6,865 nt of DNA. Origin: Treponema sp. GTDB lineage: Bacteria > Spirochaetota > Spirochaetia > Treponematales > Breznakiellaceae. Position 1 is the first letter of the stretch. Each line of letters opens with the position of its first letter. A model generated the notes under the pieces. It was not told the DNA's origin and did no database searches. It saw nothing but the letters and a program-made list of their open reading frames with translations. Position numbers and translations under genes: made by a program. Positions 4,327 to 6,865 of the stretch are shown here, piece after piece. The DNA lies in the NCBI GenBank assembly GCA_031279925.1, contig JAITHQ010000254.1, positions 1-6,865 on the forward strand, read 5' to 3'.

Positions 4327-6132
4327 CTACTCGTCATTGGTTTTAAGCACCGCAAGGAACGCGCTTTGGGGCAGTTCTACGTCGCCCACCATCTTCATCC
4401 GCTTTTTGCCTTCCTTTTGCTTTTCCAGGAGTTTCCGCTTGCGGGTAATATCGCCGCCGTAGCACTTGGCAAGCACGTCTTTGCGCAGGGCGTTTACCGT
4501 TTCCCGTGCGATGATCTGGCTGCCGATGGCCCCCTGAATGGGAATCTTGAACTGCTGCCGGGGAATTTCATCGCGCAGGCGCTCGCAGACATTGCGGGCT
4601 CTGGCCTGGGCGCTGCCTTTGAAAACAAGCTGGGAAAGGGCGTCCACCGCCTTGCCGTTAAGGAGTATGTCCAGCTTGGCAAGCTCTGTCGGTTTATAAC
4701 CGGTAATGTCATAATCGAATGACGCATAACCACGGCTGATGCTTTTCAGGCGGTCGTAAAAATCGAATAACACCTCGGCAAGAGGCATGTCGTAGATCAT
4801 TTCCACCCGTTTTTCGTCAAGGTAGGTCATGTTGGTCTGCACCCCCCGTTTTTCAAGGCAGAGGGTCATAATGTTGCCCAGATAACCGGTGGGGGTAATC
4901 ACCGAGGCGCGGATATACGGCTCATCGGCGCCTTCGATACGGCCTTCATCGGGGTACTCCATCGGATTATCTACCATTACTTCTTCGCCGCCCCGCAGCC
5001 TGACCTTGTACTTTACCGAAGGCGCGGTAAAAATTACCGATTGATCAAATTCCCGTTCAAGCCGCTCCTGTATTACTTCAAGGTGCAGGAGTCCCAAAAA
5101 ACCGCAGCGAAAGCCAAAACCCAGCGCCGCCGAAGAATCTTTTTCGTAAACCAGGGAAGCATCGTTCAGTTTGAGCTTTTCCATGCTGGAGCGTAGTTCT
5201 TCATAATCGTTAGAATCCACCGGATAAATCGAAGAAAACACCACCGGTTTCACCTCGCGAAAGCCGGGCAGGGGAACGGCGCAGGGGTTTTCCGCGCCGG
5301 TTACGGTGTCGCCCACCCGCACATCGCTTACGGTCTTGACGCCTGCGATAATGTAGCCTACGTCCCCTGCGGAAAGTTCCCCGGTTTCGACTAACGCAAG
5401 GCGGAATACTCCGGTGGTTTCAACCTCGTATACCGAACCAGAGGACATAAAAGAAATCTTCATGCCCTTTTTGATTCTGCCGTCAAAAAGCCGCAAATGC
5501 ACCACTACCCCCCGGTAGGGATCATAGTGGCAGTCAAATATCAGGGCCCGCAGTGATGCGGCGCTGTCGCCTTTTGGCGGGGGAATACGTTTAACAATAG
5601 CCTCGAAAAGCTCATCAACTCCCGTACCCTGGCGGGCGGAAACCAAAAGGGCGTTTTCCGCATCAAGGCCCAGGTCCTTTTCGATTTGTTTTTTCGTATT
5701 TGGCACATCCGCCGCCTGCATATCGATCTTGTTGATCACCGGCACAATCTCTAGGTTATGCTCCAGCGCAAGGTACATGTTGGAAAGAGTCTGGGCCTGC
5801 ACCCCCTGAGTTGCGTCCACCAAAAGCAGCGCCCCTTCGCAGGAATTAATTGCCCGGCTTACCTCGTAGGTAAAATCAACGTGCCCCGGGGTATCGACCA
5901 AATTGAGTTCGTATTCCTTGCCGTCTCTGGCAGTATAAGGTAGCGTTACCGCCTGGCTTTTTATGGTGATACCGCGCTCCCGTTCAATATCCATATTATC
6001 AAGGATCTGATCCTGAAAATTGCGGTCGTCTACCAGTTTGGCCTTTTGAATAAGCCGGTCCGCCAGGGTTGACTTGCCGTGATCGATATGGGCGATAATG
6101 CAAAAATTGCGAATAAATGGTGTTTCTGCCAT
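4327..6132 (-). CDS. lepA: LepA / elongation factor 4 GTPase
   Basis: This is a 601-residue translational GTPase (E. coli LepA has 599) that acts on the ribosome, with proposed roles in back-translocation under stress, initiation efficiency and 30S assembly. G1 AHIDHGKST is at 14-22, G2 RGITI at 53-57, G3 DTPGH at 80-84 with the catalytic His84, G4 NKID at 134-137 and G5 SAR at 165-167. Domain II follows (about 190-285). EF-G-like domains III and V include [20 protein letters not shown] and [18 protein letters not shown]. The LepA-specific C-terminal domain contains [20 protein letters not shown] (557-576), which separates it from EF-G, TypA and RF3. I chose ATG 6132 ([20 protein letters not shown]), which fits the family. 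The frame can be opened to TTG 6168, but those 12 codons overlap a good promoter. No Shine-Dalgarno site precedes the ATG. All key residues are intact. Confidence 0.96.
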   Translation of the reverse strand: MAETPFIRNFCIIAHIDHGKSTLADRLIQKAKLVDDRNFQDQILDNMDIERERGITIKSQAVTLPYTARDGKEYELNLVDTPGHVDFTYEVSRAINSCEGALLLVDATQGVQAQTLSNMYLALEHNLEIVPVINKIDMQAADVPNTKKQIEKDLGLDAENALLVSARQGTGVDELFEAIVKRIPPPKGDSAASLRALIFDCHYDPYRGVVVHLRLFDGRIKKGMKISFMSSGSVYEVETTGVFRLALVETGELSAGDVGYIIAGVKTVSDVRVGDTVTGAENPCAVPLPGFREVKPVVFSSIYPVDSNDYEELRSSMEKLKLNDASLVYEKDSSAALGFGFRCGFLGLLHLEVIQERLEREFDQSVIFTAPSVKYKVRLRGGEEVMVDNPMEYPDEGRIEGADEPYIRASVITPTGYLGNIMTLCLEKRGVQTNMTYLDEKRVEMIYDMPLAEVLFDFYDRLKSISRGYASFDYDITGYKPTELAKLDILLNGKAVDALSQLVFKGSAQARARNVCERLRDEIPRQQFKIPIQGAIGSQIIARETVNALRKDVLAKCYGGDITRKRKLLEKQKEGKKRMKMVGDVELPQSAFLAVLKTNDE

Positions 6133-6168
6133 TGTTGATACTATACCGGGAATGGAGGGAAGCCTCAA
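6133..6168 (-). promoter_or_regulatory. lepA promoter, predicted leaderless start
   Basis: On the minus strand TTGAGG (6168-6163, four of six to -35 consensus) is followed by exactly 17 bp and TATAGT (6145-6140, five of six to -10 consensus). Seven bases (ATCAACA) then lead to the ATG at 6132, so the standard +1 falls on the base just before the ATG. No Shine-Dalgarno sequence is present. Both hexamers and the spacing are good. The TTG of the -35 is the alternative start codon of the extended frame, which is therefore unlikely to be transcribed. Confidence 0.6.
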
Positions 6169-6221
6169 GTCTATGCGCGGCCCGGAGCCGCTATATTTTT
6201 TGAGAAATTTTTACCGGGATA

Positions 6222-6259
6222 TTGACATTTTTTGCAATGCGTGATATGGATTGTATTAT
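6222..6259 (+). promoter_or_regulatory. Candidate divergent promoter(s) facing right
   Basis: A perfect TTGACA lies at 6222-6227; 17 bp later is TATGGA (6245-6250), a poor -10. An overlapping alternative is TTTGCA (6231-6236), a 17-bp spacer and TATTAT (6254-6259, five of six). Either would transcribe away from lepA into 6257-6600, where no convincing gene is seen. A 35-codon frame from ATG 6258 has no family resemblance. A small RNA or an unseen gene is possible. Confidence 0.33.
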
Positions 6260-6510
6260 GAACGTAGCAATCGAAAAAAAGAACATTTTTTGTTTGCTTT
6301 CCGTGCAATATAATAGTATACTCTCTCTCTCTGTTCGAGCGGCTATGTTCTTATTAACTACCTAATGCGATTTACTGCTCTATTTTATTACAGGATAAGG
6401 AATTAGTCAAGCGTTATCCGCTAATAAGTATTAACCGTTACTAACCAGATTGAAGGAATAATGCTTACAAATTTGCCTACACCACACCAAAATATTCACT
6501 AAACCATTTT

Positions 6511-6530
6511 GAAAAGGGCTTTTTTGCCCT
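6511..6530 (-). terminator. Rho-independent terminator-like hairpin, minus strand
   Basis: On the minus strand AGGGC (6530-6526) and GCCCT (6519-6515) form a 5-bp stem around an A6 loop and are followed by TTTTC. It is short but has the GC stem plus T-run layout of an intrinsic terminator. It would stop transcripts entering from the right before they reach lepA, in keeping with lepA having its own promoter. Confidence 0.4.
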
Positions 6531-6833
6531 CCCCCGTCCCCCGGAAAAACACCCCCGAATGTAGCATATAGCGGGCCGTAGAGCCGCCTTCCCCCTAAAG
6601 CCGTATCATTTCACATTAGGCGCCTTGCAAGCCGTTTTAAGGCCCTTTTGAGTGTTTTCAAAAAAAAATGTTACACATAACGGGAAAACGACAATAAAGG
6701 CCGCCTCCGGCAGCCTGGGCTCTGCCCAAAAAACAGAGAAGAAATCAAAAGACAAAATTGCTCCGCTCCGCCACGCTCCACTCCGCAATTTTCCCAAATC
6801 ATCAACTCCGCCCTTTTTTGCGCCGAATTCACC

Positions 6834-6857
6834 CGTATCATAAAACGCCACCGCAAA
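6834..6857. repeat. Dispersed repeat copy 2 (CGTATCATAAAA..CCACCGCAAA)
   Basis: This is the second copy of the block at 2048-2070, differing by small indels. Here CGCC and GGCG flank ACCGCAAA, so it can form a short hairpin (about 6846-6861). The repeat may continue past the window edge. Confidence 0.5.
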
Positions 6858-6865
6858 GGCGGGAC

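Larger units (their letters stand above)
6260..6865. other. Gene-free region right of lepA
   Basis: No supported gene was found. The part 6260-6500 is AT-rich and includes a (CT)6 run at 6321-6332. The part 6600-6865 is repeat-like. It contains tandem small hairpins GCCG-CCTC-CGGC (6700-6711) and TGGGC-TCT-GCCCA (6716-6728), then a longer inverted pair AAAATTGC (6754-6761) and GCAATTTT (6785-6792) around a CTCCG-rich loop. A copy of the dispersed repeat is at the right edge. A minus-strand frame of 81 codons across 6606-6851 has a GTG start and no ribosome binding site, and runs through these hairpins, so I do not call it. Confidence 0.5.

Noticed and set aside
4366..5943. Plus-strand frames opposite lepA
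   Set aside because: These are antisense shadows of a strongly conserved gene and show no independent evidence.
6133..6168. N-terminal extension of LepA to TTG at 6168
   Set aside because: The added codons coincide with a good -35/-10 pair, no ribosome binding site precedes the TTG, and LepA normally starts close to the [15 protein letters not shown] block.
6606..6851. 81-codon minus-strand frame and its overlapping shadows
   Set aside because: It has a GTG start without a Shine-Dalgarno site, begins inside a dispersed repeat and reads through several hairpins, so it is probably non-coding.
1..6865. CRISPR array, tRNA, rRNA, toxin-antitoxin or defence system
   Set aside because: I saw no regularly spaced repeats, cloverleaf-like sequence or relevant protein motifs on either strand.

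Overview
The window most resembles a piece of a free-living or gut-associated spirochaete chromosome, probably Treponema-like. This rests on the overall look of LepA and EttA, the mid-range base composition, and relic-rich intergenic DNA with small GC-rich hairpins. It is an inference without any search behind it. All recognisable protein genes lie on the minus strand. There are three intact genes (a MIF-type tautomerase, ettA and lepA) and one partial transposase running off the left edge.

Layout, left to right. 1-244: the 5' part of an IS5-family insertion sequence, with its transposase start, Shine-Dalgarno site and probable outer inverted end. 245-562: gene-free, holding a 92-bp palindrome-bounded miniature element (436-527) just downstream of the tautomerase. 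563-904: MIF/tautomerase gene. 905-2237: a graveyard of mobile-element remains. It includes a frameshifted IS1-family InsA zinc-ribbon relic (1229-1493), a weaker transposase-like fragment (1546-1887), a 15-C homopolymer (2023-2037) and one copy of a dispersed repeat. 2238-3938: ettA. 3939-4326: a 388-bp gap with a possible 45-codon ORF of unknown nature. 4327-6132: lepA. 6133-6865: the lepA promoter, a possible divergent promoter, a minus-strand terminator-like hairpin and repeat-rich DNA.

The functional core is the pair lepA then ettA, two ribosome-associated factors (a back-translocating/biogenesis GTPase and an energy-sensing ABC-F throttle). They share orientation but are separated by 388 bp, and each seems to have its own promoter. 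The most interesting signal is that neither gene has a Shine-Dalgarno site. In both, a good -10 hexamer (with a 17-bp spaced -35) sits so close to the ATG that transcription should begin at, or one base before, the start codon. That predicts leaderless mRNAs. The tautomerase and the transposase, by contrast, have clear Shine-Dalgarno sites.

I found no CRISPR array, tRNA, rRNA, toxin-antitoxin pair, phage gene or multi-gene defence-like system. The novelty here lies in the regulatory and mobile-relic layer rather than in a new protein system.
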